Below are positions 35,122 through 45,811 of a stretch of DNA of 64,000 nucleotides, piece after piece. Source of the DNA: Lantana camara (lineage: Eukaryota > Streptophyta > Magnoliopsida > Lamiales > Verbenaceae); NCBI GenBank assembly GCA_037501455.1, contig CM074864.1, positions 22,066,001 to 22,130,000 of the forward strand. Reading direction: 5' to 3'. Within the stretch, counting starts at the first letter, position 1. Every line of letters begins with the position of its first letter. Position numbers and translations under genes: made by a program. The notes beneath the pieces were generated by a model. That model saw only the letters and a program-made list of their open reading frames with translations, was not told the origin of the DNA and searched no databases.

Positions 35122-35968
35122 TATCTCCACCTCCCACCGGCCCTTTGCTCCATATTTATCTTTGACATCGTTAGTTATACATTACCCCCCCCCCCCCCCC
35201 CCCCACACACACACGAACACTTTTCTTTTTTTGGCTTAAATTGAATTAAATACAATTATACAACACTACAAAGACAGAGTTTATTATGACAATTTTATTT
35301 TTGTCGTATGGTGTTGTGACAAAATGAAAATTTGTCGCCTAAACTTTATAAGACGGGCCTTTTACGACAATAGTGACAAAACATTTTGTTATCCTTAATT
35401 TACTTTTATTAATTCACAAAAACACTAATAAATTTTCCTCTTATCCCTTAAACTTTAACAAAATTGAAGAAATGGAGTTTGTAAAAAGTTAATAAGATAT
35501 ACAATTGATTTATTAAACCAAAAAACAAAAGTAATAAAATAAGAATAAATTGGCATAAAATTTAAAACTTAAAGAACCAACAATCCTCTAAAAAAAAATA
35601 ATTAAATAATCAGCAAAAATCCTCCTTAAAAACATCTTCGTTTTTTTATGGAAATTTTGGAGCTTAATTAATAACGTAAGGGCGCATGTGACAACTCCCA
35701 CCGATAAACATATATTATATTTTCAAAAAATCTAAATATATTTTTAAGAAACAATGGATAAATATATATTTTTTTTCATTACAAAAGCTCAAGTTCTGAT
35801 TATTTTTAATCCTAGAATCTCCATCTTACAAACTTGCAGGGGGACAAAAAATGATCGCAATCTAATTTTTAGATTAATCAAATGATGGACCACATGTATA
35901 AAGAGGATAAAATTAGTTATGAAGAAATGTCCGAGTTGTACTTAAATTAATTTAAATTGCTAGACCAT
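35122..35968. other. Host-like non-coding segment with a C tract and possible CACTA end
   Basis: No gene is seen. A run of 20 C lies at 35185-35204, followed by a CA repeat. CACTACAAAGACAGAG at 35264 resembles the terminus of a CACTA DNA transposon. Small GACAA...TTGTC inverted repeats follow (35289-35330), as in CACTA subterminal regions, but I found no matching opposite end. The rest is AT-rich. GCTAGACCAT at 35959-35968 is the left copy of a 10-bp duplication. Confidence 0.4.
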
Positions 35969-36320
35969 GTTTTTAAACAGGTCAACACGAGTACTCTCTC
36001 CTCTTTCTCTCAAACTCTCTCAAAAGCTGAAACCTCATTCTACGTTCAAACTCAAGACAAAGTTATCAATTGAAGTTTCGATCCGGCGGTGGAGAATTCT
36101 ATCATTGCTCCACCGCCAGACTGACCCAATTCTATTCTACCGTCAATTTCTCAGATTTGTTCCATCGAAATCCGCTACAATCGATGGTTTACGTCTTTCT
36201 TTCTTTTACGTTATGTTTTCTTTCAAGTCTTCCGAATTGAAGTTTTATCTCTTCCGTATGGAAGTTTTGTCCCTTCCGTAAGGAAGTTTAGTTAATTTTT
36301 TTATTATTTTATGTGATTCT
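35969..36320 (+). mobile_element. Left part of a LINE-like insertion (plus)
   Basis: It is bounded on the left by GCTAGACCAT (35959-35968), which recurs at 38562-38571 after an A-rich tail. The sequence starts with CT-rich UTR-like bases and contains CGGCGGTGGAG...CTCCACCGCC as an inverted repeat. A 104-codon open frame (35967-36281) has no recognised domain. It is interrupted at ATTCT (36316-36320) by a copia/TRIM composite. Confidence 0.5.
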
Positions 36321-37031
36321 TGATAGGAAAGGGATACAACAAAACCGAGTGTACGCAGCGGAAATTAAAACTCCTCTCCCAATGCCCAATAAACAATCAA
36401 CCAAGTATACCAAGGATAGAAAAATAATCAACCAAACAAGAATAATAGAGACACGAGATCTAAGGTGGAAAGCCCCTTCAAATCGAAGAGTAAAAACCAC
36501 GAGGCCTACGAGACCCAAAAACAAATCCACTATAATACGAGGCAAAATTACAACGGTTCAACACCAATAAATCTAACTCCAAACACGAACAAAACACCGA
36601 TTCGATCCAAAACGAACTAGAACACAAAAGGAGAAAAAGAACACAAAACCAAACTGAAATTCATACTACTGTTCATGAACCAAAAACCCTACTTACAGTG
36701 CTCCAAATCTGATCTCCACCGTTCACTTTCAAGTTCAATCAGTTAAGAACCTGCTGTCCGAAAATCACCTCAATCGGACCACAAATGACCTCCCGATTGT
36801 CCACACAAAGATTCTGCTGCCACCCAAAAACTGGGCAAAACTGGGCAGATTATTTTTCCTTTTCTTGCGCCAAAGGTTGCTGAAACTCCACCCCTTTTTG
36901 CGTGAACAACGGCTGCTGCTTTTATTCAATTTCCAAAAGAAGGAAGTAAGCTATTCAATTAAGAAAATAGGTTATATGATGGGCTTTTAATTACTCATGG
37001 GCCAACAAAAGGAATTGGGCTGGACCCAACA
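36321..37031 (-). mobile_element. 3' LTR of a copia element (minus)
   Basis: On the minus strand it starts TGTTGGGTCCA at 37031, directly after a polypurine tract (GGAGGGGGAGATT, complement of 37032-37046). It ends CCTATCA at 36321, giving 711 bp. ATTCT (36316-36320) flanks it and matches 38255-38259 on the far side of the TRIM cluster. Confidence 0.75.
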
Positions 37032-37085
37032 AATCTCCCCCTCCAACCCGTGTGAGAAAGGAGACAAACCACCATTTAATCATTC

Positions 37086-37290
37086 AAACTTGAGACCCGC
37101 CATCCCGGCACAAACCTCAAGTTTATTACGACTCGCCACTTTTGTCAACATATCAACACCATTATCATCAATGTGAATCTTTTCAAGCTCAATCAACTTG
37201 GAATTCAAAACATCTTGAATCTCATGATACCTAACATCAATATGCTTCGACTTACCATGAAAACTCGAATTCTTACTGATGTCATATTGA
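37086..37290 (-). pseudogene. C-terminal RNase H remnant of a copia polyprotein
   Basis: The minus strand encodes YDISKNSSFHGKSKHIDVRY, followed by HEIQDVLNSKLIELEKIHID and DNGVDMLTKVASRNKLEVCA, then a stop shortly after GLKF. This is the conserved end of copia RNase H (the SKHIDVRYH, TKDNGADMLTK and GL landmarks). It lies about 55 bp before the polypurine tract, so it belongs to the LTR at 36321-37031. Everything upstream (rest of RNase H, RT, integrase, gag) is missing and replaced by TRIM sequence from 37288 on. The frame shown is open, but it is only the last 65 or so codons. Confidence 0.8.
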
Positions 37291-37553
37291 ATAATGAGCT
37301 TCGGCCTTACTCACCCCCAAAAGCTAGTTGTTGAGGGGAGGGTTGCCAAACCATTATATATTGAACATCACATTATTAATTATTCGACGTGGGACATTTA
37401 ACACACCCCCGTCATGCCCAAATTGGTGCATGAACATTGCAGGAATGACCATCTGCAAGCCGCAGGAATGAAACATCTGCAAGCCGGGTGGAGAGACAGG
37501 CACAGGAATCGAACATCTGTGAACCCGCTCTGACACCATATTGAATAATGAGT
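37288..37553 (-). mobile_element. TRIM-b, partial (3' LTR, internal domain, stub of 5' LTR)
   Basis: On the minus strand the 3' LTR runs from 37403 (TGTTAAATG) to 37288 (CTCATTATTCA), 116 bp. A polypurine tract (GGGGGTG) precedes it. The internal domain carries a tRNA-Met-like primer site (TGGTGTCAGAGC, complement of 37528-37539). Only the last 11 bases of the 5' LTR (complement of 37542-37552) remain before TRIM-a. Confidence 0.65.
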
Positions 37554-38254
37554 TGTTGGGATGCTTCCCACATCGGAAGATTGGAGGAAGTTTGTCCAAT
37601 ATATAAGTGTTCACCTAACTCCATTATTATGAGGCCTTTTGGGAGGGTTTGCTTCCCAACAATCTTCCCCTCAAACCAAGACCACACCACTTGTGACCTC
37701 CCCTGTAGGGCTAATCGATCAGTTTGATCTGTCAACCATCTTGCACCGCCGCTACTCCTTTGCGGGACACGCCGCCTGACCTCCTTAATGTCAAGGGGAC
37801 TTTCGGCACAAGGCATCAACCATAGATCTCCAATTGCAAGTCAATTCACCTGACCTGCCAAACATAGGTCACTTCACCTCACCTGCCAAACATCTTGTAC
37901 CGCCGTCAAACCAAACGGGACCCGCTGCTTGACCAACACTTGTCAGGAAGACTTTCGACACAAGGCACCCCTGCAGGTCTTCGGTCATGTTGTCACATCG
38001 GGAACATCGCATAACACGCAGTCCACCACTCTGATAAGCCCGGACCTGGGTTGTGATACCACTTGTTAGGACCGCGCGCACCTTCACCCCAACTCCATAT
38101 TAGTATGATATTGTCTGCTTTGGGTCAAACCCATACGGATTTGTTTTTGGGCATATCCCAAAAGGCCTCTCATACTAATGGAGTTAGGTGAACACTTATA
38201 TATTGGACAAACTTCCGTCAATCTTCCGATGTGGGATGGGTTTGCGTCCCAACA
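37554..38254 (-). mobile_element. TRIM-a with one rearranged LTR
   Basis: On the minus strand the 5' LTR runs from 38254 (TGTTGGGACGC) to 38064 (GGTCCTAACA), 191 bp. The primer site AGTGGTATCACAA follows (complement of 38051-38063). The internal domain is non-coding. A polypurine tract (GAGGGGAAGAT) leads to a 108-bp 3' LTR (37661-37554). In that LTR the segment between TCCCA and TGGGA is inverted relative to the 5' LTR, and the rest of the LTR is missing. Confidence 0.65.
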
Positions 38255-38259
38255 ATTCT

Positions 38260-38561
38260 CCGAGGAAATTTTTGGCCGAGTTATCTGTTGTAGGCCAAAT
38301 AATCTGTTCTTCTCAATCCGGAGAAAAGGCGGCTGCGAAACTAGCTGCGGAACTTCGCCCAGATCAGATCTTCAACTTCAAGGAGTTTGTTACTTTTTCT
38401 AGACGTGATGCTAATATAATAGCTCACAAATTTGTTGGAATTGCGGCTTCGGCCTGCGTTAATTTTTCTATTATTCTTTGTATTTTTATTATTGTTCTTC
38501 TTGATCTTCAATAATATCTCCCTTTGAGGGCTTTGGCTTTCAAAAAAAAAATTAAAAAATG
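38260..38561 (+). pseudogene. LINE-type RNase H C-terminus and 3' tail (plus)
   Basis: One frame (38260-38511) reads AAKLAAELRP and FVTFSRRDANIIAHKFVGIA, then a short tail and stop. The R-x-AN-x-x-AH pattern is the end of the RNase H-like (RVT_3) domain of plant L1-type LINEs. The sequence ends GGCTTTC followed by an A-rich tail (38541-38560). GCTAGACCAT (38562-38571) then repeats the bases at 35959-35968, a 10-bp target duplication. The insertion is therefore LINE-like and heavily shortened, about 650 bp without the nested composite. The RT and endonuclease parts are absent. The RNase H call rests on a short motif. Confidence 0.55.
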
Positions 38562-38571
38562 GCTAGACCAT

Positions 38572-39659
38572 AGACCCACCAAATTATTCTTAGATTATCA
38601 TAACTTCAGTTAAGAGTTCATTTTTCTCTGACTAACCTTTGAGTATTGCATAATTATAATTTATATCCATTTAAATAAATTAGAAAACCTCCCCTAGCTA
38701 CAAGTTTGAAGAATTACAAAATGATCCATTTTATCACCGTTTATGAAGATTGTAAAATTATATCCAATATTGATCAAATGAGAACAAATGTAGTTACATT
38801 CCGAGCACTCGACCTCACTTGAATCTAGTCCACTTACCAGGCCGGATCGTTTGTTCCTAGTTAAGGCTCTTTAATCATACATTTTATTAAAAAATTAAAT
38901 TCGTCACAAATGTATTTTCATCAAAATCATATTAATTCAATAAGGCTGATGTTATTGAGTCACAATTCATGGCTAACCTCATTAATGATCAAACACATTA
39001 TTGGTAACTATTTACTTGAAAATATGATCTCCCCATAATCTTGTATAAATACCCGCATGTTTTTGCTATATTAATAAGACATTTTTTGTTCACAAATACT
39101 CTTCATAAACCATCATAAATCTTCTTTCTAAATTTTACTGTCCTAAGTATTAGAATGTAAATAACCTCGGACAACACATTTTACCTTTTTTTGGGCTAAA
39201 AATCGATTCACAGTTTATTCTCCAACAACCATGCCACTTCATCGACAACGAGAGATAACGGCAACCACTACCGAATTAGTGCAACGACGGTAGGATAAGG
39301 ATAGGTGGCAGCAACGGCGACCACGATCGAATTAGTACGACGATGGAAGGATAAGGATAAGTGGAAGAAACGAGAATCGATTTAGTCATGGTGCCCTATT
39401 TCTTGTGCTGCTACAAGCAGGGGGAAATTATGTATTCTCATCGTTAATAGAATGTTAATTATTTTTTCGAATTCTCTATCAATTAAACTGTATAATTCAC
39501 TGATAATTTGTATCGAAGAAAAGTATAATTGATTCTGAATTGAATTATTGACAATTTGAATTAAATTGTTGATCCACTTCGCAAATTGAGAATTCGAATT
39601 GGTATTCTGAAGATGGCGATGACCGGTGATGAAGCTCAGGACAAGTAAATCCTAGGAAG
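38572..39659. other. Non-coding segment
   Basis: AT-rich with no gene recognised. A TATA-like TATAAATACC lies near 39044. Two similar stretches at 39245-39305 and 39315-39380 share GAATTAGT and GGATAAGGATA and look like a short degenerate tandem pair. Confidence 0.5.
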
Positions 39660-40920
39660 TTGTTGGATTAAGGTTGTTGTTATTTGTTTACTTATGTGGT
39701 AATAAAGTGTTTGTTCAGGATGTATCCGTTTGTTTACTTATATAGTAATGAAGCGTTTGTTCAAGTTATTTCAGTTTGTTTACTTATGTGGTAATAAAGT
39801 GGTAATATGTAACTAACTGCGTGATATGTAGAGTGAATAACTTCAAACGGGAAAGAATTCGAGTTTTAACTAAATGTGCAGCTTTTAGAGTAATGAAGTA
39901 GTAATGTGTAACTAACTGCATGATCTATATAGTGAATAACTCAAAACTTGAAAGAATTCAAGTTAGAACTAAATGTGTAGCTTATAGAATAATGAAGTGG
40001 TAATGTGTAACTAACTGCGTGATCTGTAGAGTGAATACAAGGTTGACTATTCATTTTCTAGTATTTAATATCAAAAGATCTTTATTTTTTCATTAAATAT
40101 CATTATAAGACTGTATGAAATGATAGTTTACGATCTTATCATGTTTTAATATAATGAAAACACCATATGAGGGATAAAATTGTGTTTTAAAAGTAGTATA
40201 ATCTAATTGGTAGGTAATGTGTTAGTTCTCATAATATGTAAACTTGAAGTCCTTCCAATTACTCTTGTATTATAGTTTGAACACAATTTTATCCCTCATA
40301 TAGTGTTTGAATTATATTAAAACGCGAACGGATCATAAACTATCGTTTCATACAGTGTTGTAATGATATTTAATGAAAAAATAAAGATCCTTTGAATTAA
40401 ATACTAGAAAAAGATTAGTCACCGTTGAACTTACTCTACAGATCACGCAGTTAGTTACACATTACCACTTCATTACTCTATGAGCTACACATTTAGTTCT
40501 ACCCTAAAGTCTTTCCCGTTTTGTATTACTCACTCTACAGATCACTCAACTACTTACACATTACCACTTCATTACTCTATAAGCTGCAAATTTAGTTCTA
40601 CCTTGAATTCTTTCCCATTTTGAGTTATTCCCTCTATAGATCATGTAATTAGTTACACATTATCACTTCATTATGCTATAAGCTGCACATTCAGTTCCAG
40701 CTTGAATTCTTTTCCGTTTTGAGTTATTCACTCTATAGATCATACAATTAGTTAAACATTATCACTTCATTGCTCTATAAGCTGCACATTTAGTTCTAAC
40801 TTGAATTCTTTCCCATTTGAGTATTCACTCTATAGATCTCGCAGTTAGTTACACATTACTATTTCATTACACTATAAGCTGCACATTTAACTCCACCTTG
40901 AATTCTTCCAACTAAAATAA
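39660..40920. mobile_element. Foldback-type element with long inverted arms built from tandem repeats
   Basis: The left arm carries about three copies of a roughly 120-bp unit (GTAATGTGTAACTAACTGCG, then GTGAATAACT, AAAGAATTCAAGTT). The right arm carries about five copies of the reverse complement (40430-40915). The inner arms also pair: CATATGAGGGATAAAATTGT at 40164 matches ACAATTTTATCCCTCATAT at 40282. The spacer is about 90 bp (40190-40280) and non-coding. A shorter repeat (TTGTTTACTTATGTGGTAAT) marks the left edge. No transposase is present. The exact ends and target duplication are uncertain. Confidence 0.75.
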
Positions 40921-41095
40921 CAAAACATCAGTTTATTACTCTGATTAAACAACGATTTTATTCCAACAGCAACCAAATAATTTTATTCCAACCAATACTA
41001 ATAAACATTTCATTATAATACTAGTAATATAAACAACTAATCTAATTATAATATAAACAATCTACAAACAACAATTCTTCTTCAAAGGACTCTCG

Positions 41096-41239
41096 ATGGC
41101 TGAGAAGGAATCCGTTGTTCCAGAGTCTGTCTTGAAGAAGCAGAAGTATATTACGTGGGAGGAGGCTGATCAACCTCATTCGGATCACCCATTTCTGTGG
41201 TACTCCTCGTCTAAAGGGACTTGGCGTTTGAGTCTCTAG
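41096..41239 (+). pseudogene. Fragment resembling the N-terminus of 60S ribosomal protein L7
   Basis: ATG at 41096 opens a 47-codon frame beginning MAEKESVVPESVLKKQK. VVPESVLKK(R/Q)K is the conserved start of plant cytosolic ribosomal protein L7. After residue 17 the sequence (YITWEEADQP) no longer matches and the frame ends at 41237-41239. The match is about the length of a first exon, so this could be a captured exon or a decayed gene copy. It lies between the foldback element (ending near 40920) and a TRIM inserted at 41267. It cannot encode a working L7. The match is short and could be partly chance, so a protein search should be run. Confidence 0.45.
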
Positions 41240-41266
41240 TCTCAATGTTGTCTGCATAGAGGTACT

Positions 41267-41732
41267 TGTAACAGCCCGAAAACCTGTCTATTGATATTGT
41301 CCGCTTTTGTGCCTAAAATCGACACCCTCACGGTTTTGTTCCTCCCAATGGCTAAGATCACCATCCGGGAAAAGGCCTCAACAGTGGGAGGTTTCCACCC
41401 ACTTTATAAAGTGGGCTTAGTTCCCCTCCCCAACCGATGTGGGACAAGCACCTTTGGCTTTTATAGTCCACCCCCCTAAGAGGGACAAGCGTCCTCACTG
41501 GCACACCGGCCCGGGCCCCGGCTCTGATACCATTTGTAACAGCCCGAAAACCCATCTGTTGATATTGTCCGCTTTGGTGCCTAAAATCGACACCCTCACG
41601 GTTTTGTTCCTCCCAATGGCTAAGATCACCATCCGGGAAAAGGCCTCAACAATGGGAGGTTTCCACCCACTTTATAAAGTGGCCTTAGTTCCCCTCCCAA
41701 CCGATGTGGGATAAGCACCTTTAGCTTTTACA
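41267..41732 (-). mobile_element. Complete 466-bp TRIM retrotransposon
   Basis: It is flanked by the perfect duplication GTACT (41262-41266, 41733-41737). On the minus strand the 5' LTR is 41732-41535 (TGTAAAAGC to GGGCTGTTACA, 198 bp) and the 3' LTR is 41465-41267 (199 bp). The internal domain is only 69 bp. It holds a tRNA-Met primer site (TGGTATCAGAGCC, complement near 41520-41532) and a polypurine tract (AGGGGGGTGGAC). Shared bases such as CCCACATCGGTTGGG are typical of plant TRIM LTRs. It encodes nothing and must use proteins from other elements. Confidence 0.88.
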
Positions 41733-41737
41733 GTACT

Positions 41738-42542
41738 CCTCTTCGAACTCCAAAAGGTGTGCTCGACGCACTTTGAAGATAAACCTAAGGGAGTCGTAGT
41801 AATTTCATCATCTCTCCCTGACCACAGCATGCTCCATAATTTGTTGTAAAAAATTTTACATTAAATAATGAACCCTATAAAATAAGGATTGAGCATGAAT
41901 ATGACTTATATAAAGTTGATACAAGCGCTAATATTGTCAGCCATATTAGCCATGAACACGATCAACAGCCAATTCAACACCAGGAAGCCTAAAAAACCTA
42001 CAAAAGTTGTAAAAATTTTTCAGCAATTTTTTCAGGCCGAGTGCAACATCTCGGGGCCAGTATGAGTTCCGGAATCGCTCTGACATATCAGTTGCTACCT
42101 GAAACATGACTAAGTCCATGCCGACTTGCTCCTCAATATTATTGGTTGTGGCATATTGTCGAAATTTTTGGTCATGTACTCCTCGACCTCGCCACGAATG
42201 GGAGTTGGTATACACAGAGGATTCATGATTTTATTGTTTAGGGAATCAGAATCTACGAGAGAAAGGCAAAGAGAAGAAGTATTTTTTGGGATTGAAAGCA
42301 AATGAGGGAAAAACGGATGAAGTGCAACATCTAGGGCACGCCTTTAATAAAGAAGAATAGACTGTGAAACCTACTGTCGCAACCCTTCGACGTGACTGCT
42401 ACAATTTCAGGCTGTTAAACTATGGGAAGAGTTTTGGCAGCTTTTTAATTAATGGACGCGTCCCATCAGAAATAAATAACAATCTATTAAGTTTGATTAG
42501 GATCTAAATTATCTGTTATTATTGTTCATTGTTTTCTTTTTC
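41738..42542. other. Unassigned non-coding segment
   Basis: No gene could be identified. A minus-strand open frame of 89 codons (42215-41946, with RFRNSYWPRDVALG) has no family I recognise. The sequence is AT-rich and is probably further decayed repeat. Confidence 0.4.
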
Positions 42543-43122
42543 GTTTTTTTTTTTTTTTTGGTCGCACAGAGGCCCAAATGGGGGAAAAAAAAAAAACACA
42601 GGCTAAGGAGGTTCGTCCGAAGGAGCGTCCCAAACTACACAATCCACACCAATGTCATGCCCTTTCCGTGCCAACTTATCTGCACTTTCATTTTCCTCTC
42701 TATAAATGTGTTGGAGCTTATCTTCCCAAGGCATGTGTAGGAGTCGCTAGCAATCCATAATGATATTCTTACGCATGGTCTTCAATATCCCCACCCGTCA
42801 CCCACTTGACTACATTCTCGGAATCAACTTCAATTACTATCTTGGGAACACGCCTTTCCCACGCAAGCATTAGACCCTTTTTAAGACCAAGGAGCTCAGC
42901 TTTATTAACTGATACATGCCCAGGCGCATGGTGTACCCAAATAACCACAACCTATTTACATCTCACAAGAGGCCCCTAGTCACCGCCTTCTTCGTGTGCT
43001 CGTAATAACTGCCATCTAAACCCTACAATAGGTTTTTGCCATGTCATCAGCTCTCTATTTTCGACCCAGGTACTACGATGATTTCGTAGCAGCAACACCA
43101 TATCAGCAGCAAGATGGTGGAT
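42543..43122 (-). pseudogene. LINE (minus), RNase H domain, 3' end and poly-A tail
   Basis: The minus strand encodes VNKAELLGLKKGLMLAWERR, then VPKIVIEVDSENVVKWVTGG, then KLQHIYREENESADKLARKG before a stop. This is the RNase H-like (RVT_3) domain of plant L1-type LINEs. It shows the catalytic E of KAEL, the D of EVDSE, and the terminal ADKLA motif. One or two frameshifts or stops occur in the middle. A short 3' UTR and an A tract (complement of 42543-42561) follow. The upstream part of the same LINE resumes at 46922 beyond solo LTR C, whose TGGAT duplication ends at 43122. Confidence 0.8.
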
Positions 43123-43550
43123 TGTAACACCACGCACGTGAGGTGCCACATCCCCCGCACTATGACCCGACACGTGTACGAAATGGAGAGTCCGCACACG
43201 CACCAAGTCACAGCGAACGGGTGACAAACGAAAACGCACACACTAGCTAGGCGGTACCTAACCCTGTACAAAAGAAAATATGTGAAGCATGACAGCGGAA
43301 GTAATACGAGATGCCAACTTACAAAAACTTTTACACACCAAGCACGCAAAGCAGTACATACATTAGAATCAAATATATGGGTTCAACTAATTCAGCAAAC
43401 CTGTCCTAACCTGTCCCGAATTTCAACATTCAAATCATAAATGCAAACCTGCACAAACATATCTTATATAACATTTACAAATCATAAACCAGAGCCAGAA
43501 CTTAACAAACTTAAACAGACAGACACAGACTCGACAGACCCGACACACAC

Positions 43551-43641
43551 CCGCCTAGCTTGAACTCCAACGACTTCCGAAGCAAAACCTGTAGACTAAA
43601 AACATAAAAAGGGAGGGGTCAACCCAAAGACTGAGCGAGGG
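43551..43641 (-). promoter_or_regulatory. Branch-point stem-loop and acceptor module, LTR C
   Basis: Minus strand: CTCGCTCAGTC...GTTGACC, a long T-rich tract, TCTACAG|G (AG at 43589-43590), then GCTAGGCGGG. The stem is weaker than in the other LTRs. Confidence 0.4.
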
Positions 43642-45800
43642 ACTACCCACACACACCTACATATATATAGAGCACAGCACATAGTAAAAGTAACGTTCGT
43701 GAACCCCGGGTTAGTTTTTGCACGCCAAAACAGTTTCCCGTGATAATATATATATAGGGTGACTTATCAAAACAGAACTAACAAAACTTAGCTTATAAAA
43801 AACTGAAAACATACGTTCAAACTCATGCAGACTTAGCACACAAATCGGAACATAACTTATTAGGTTAATAGCAAATCCAATTTTTATCTTACTTAAGAGT
43901 CTACTCCCATTTCACGAACTTATAACCGACAAACATAACGAAACTCGGCGGGTACGAGCACACAGACAGACAAAACAAAACAAAACAAAACATACCAGGT
44001 AGGTGTGATGGAAGGGTTACGCGACCCTAGCCATCCTAAAGCGGAAGAGGGGAGTGCTCACTGCTGCTCAAACCCTCGGACTCCATCCTCCAACCTACGC
44101 TCAGGTGGGTTCCGGTACATCCCTTACACGGAATGTGGGGGCCTCAACTTACACTTACACTTATCACTTACACAGATCACGAAAATCGGAAGTTTAACCC
44201 GCAACAGACAGACAGACAGACAGATATATATTTCATGCATATCATACTTATCATATCGCACGTACATATCACACACACTAACCTTGAAATCATAACAAAA
44301 CTGAGACAAAGCATACATAGGCTCATACATAGCATTTCGTACTTTCAAACTTATGACAAAACCATCAAAGTACATGTTTCACACATATCTACGTATACAT
44401 AAGGCTTATAAGTCGCACACATTCGAAAACGAGCACATTGCAATAGGCTATAACTATATCCTAACCTCACCTGGCACCAAACACAGCCGAAGACACAGCA
44501 GATGGTTCACCCCGGAACCTGCACGACTCACTTGTCACCACCCTGGGTGTACCTGAACCAACTGAACACACGAAACCGACCACAAAGCTCAAACTCAAAT
44601 AGACAACCACACAGGGACCCACGACAAATGCAATCACATAAGCAGGATTCAAATTCATATTAATTTCATATTAATTCATATATTGCACATTTACAAAGCA
44701 ATCAAATTAAATTCACATATAACATTTCATAAATTTATACGTATTACAAAGCCAAACAAATCACATAATAACATGCTACAAATTCATTTAAATCGACGAG
44801 GTCCTAAGAAACTTCCAACTAAGTCACATAATCATTCAAGTTCTCCTATAATTTTCCGATGCATAACAAATTCACAAATATTACATAATAGATTAAATTC
44901 CAATTTACGTGATTAAACCTTAATTCAAAGTTTCAATGTTAGTCGTAATAATTTCTTTAACATATCGAGATTAACATATTTATTTACCAAGTGACAAATT
45001 AAAGTTCAATTAATTCAAATCATGCAAGTTCACATATTACATTTCATACAAATTTGCACGTATTACAAAGCTAAACAAATCGTAATAGCATGCTTCCAAT
45101 TTTATATAAATCTCACGAGGTTACATATCAAATCCCAATCATACTAAGTTCATATAATTCCTACGTGGCATGCCCACATCATATGTTACATAATGGATTC
45201 AATTAGCAAGGTTGAACTAATTAAATCAACCAAATTCATCTTGTTTCAAAATTACACAAACACCCCATCTAATCTAATCGATTAGCATAAATTCAATAAA
45301 TCAGGATTCAATTTACAAATTACAAAGTCCATATTTATCATGTTTCATATCATACATGATTTCATACACATAGGAGTACATTTCGATCGACAATTCAAAC
45401 ATATAGTAATTAATTTGCATTTAAACAATTAATTCAAATATGTCCCAAATACACAAATAAATTCGTAGAAAATAAACTCAGTGTCCGATTGACGAACAGA
45501 AAGTGGTGTTGGACTCACCACGACGAAGCGGACAAGCTGTCCGAAGGTCGCCGGAGCGCCGTCGCCGGAGCTTCCGAAACAGTGGCCGGTCGCCGTTCGG
45601 CCGCCGTCCGAACGTGCCGGAAAAATCCCCAAAATTCACGCCTGCAAGAATTCCTCGTGCTCGTTCCAAATCCTCGATCAATTTCTGGAAAATCCAAGCC
45701 AATCGTCACCAATTTCAAATCCAAGAACACGAAAACCCTAAAATCTTCAAACTCAAATTACTTCCAAACCGGTGAACCAAAATACATCCGTAAAAGGCAT

Positions 45801-45811
45801 TGTCTTACCCA
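45801..45811 (-). promoter_or_regulatory. Donor-like splice site in solo LTR C
   Basis: Minus strand ATGG|GTAAGA with the intron side at 45808, conserved with solo LTR B at 12485. Confidence 0.45.

Noticed and set aside
35264..35400. Complete CACTA transposon
   Set aside because: Only one possible terminus with small subterminal repeats. No opposite end and no transposase were found, so it is only mentioned as a possible remnant.
41946..42301. Two minus-strand frames (89 and 63 codons) as transposase remnants
   Set aside because: ERFRNS faintly recalls PIF/Harbinger proteins, but no catalytic motif or further similarity is visible.
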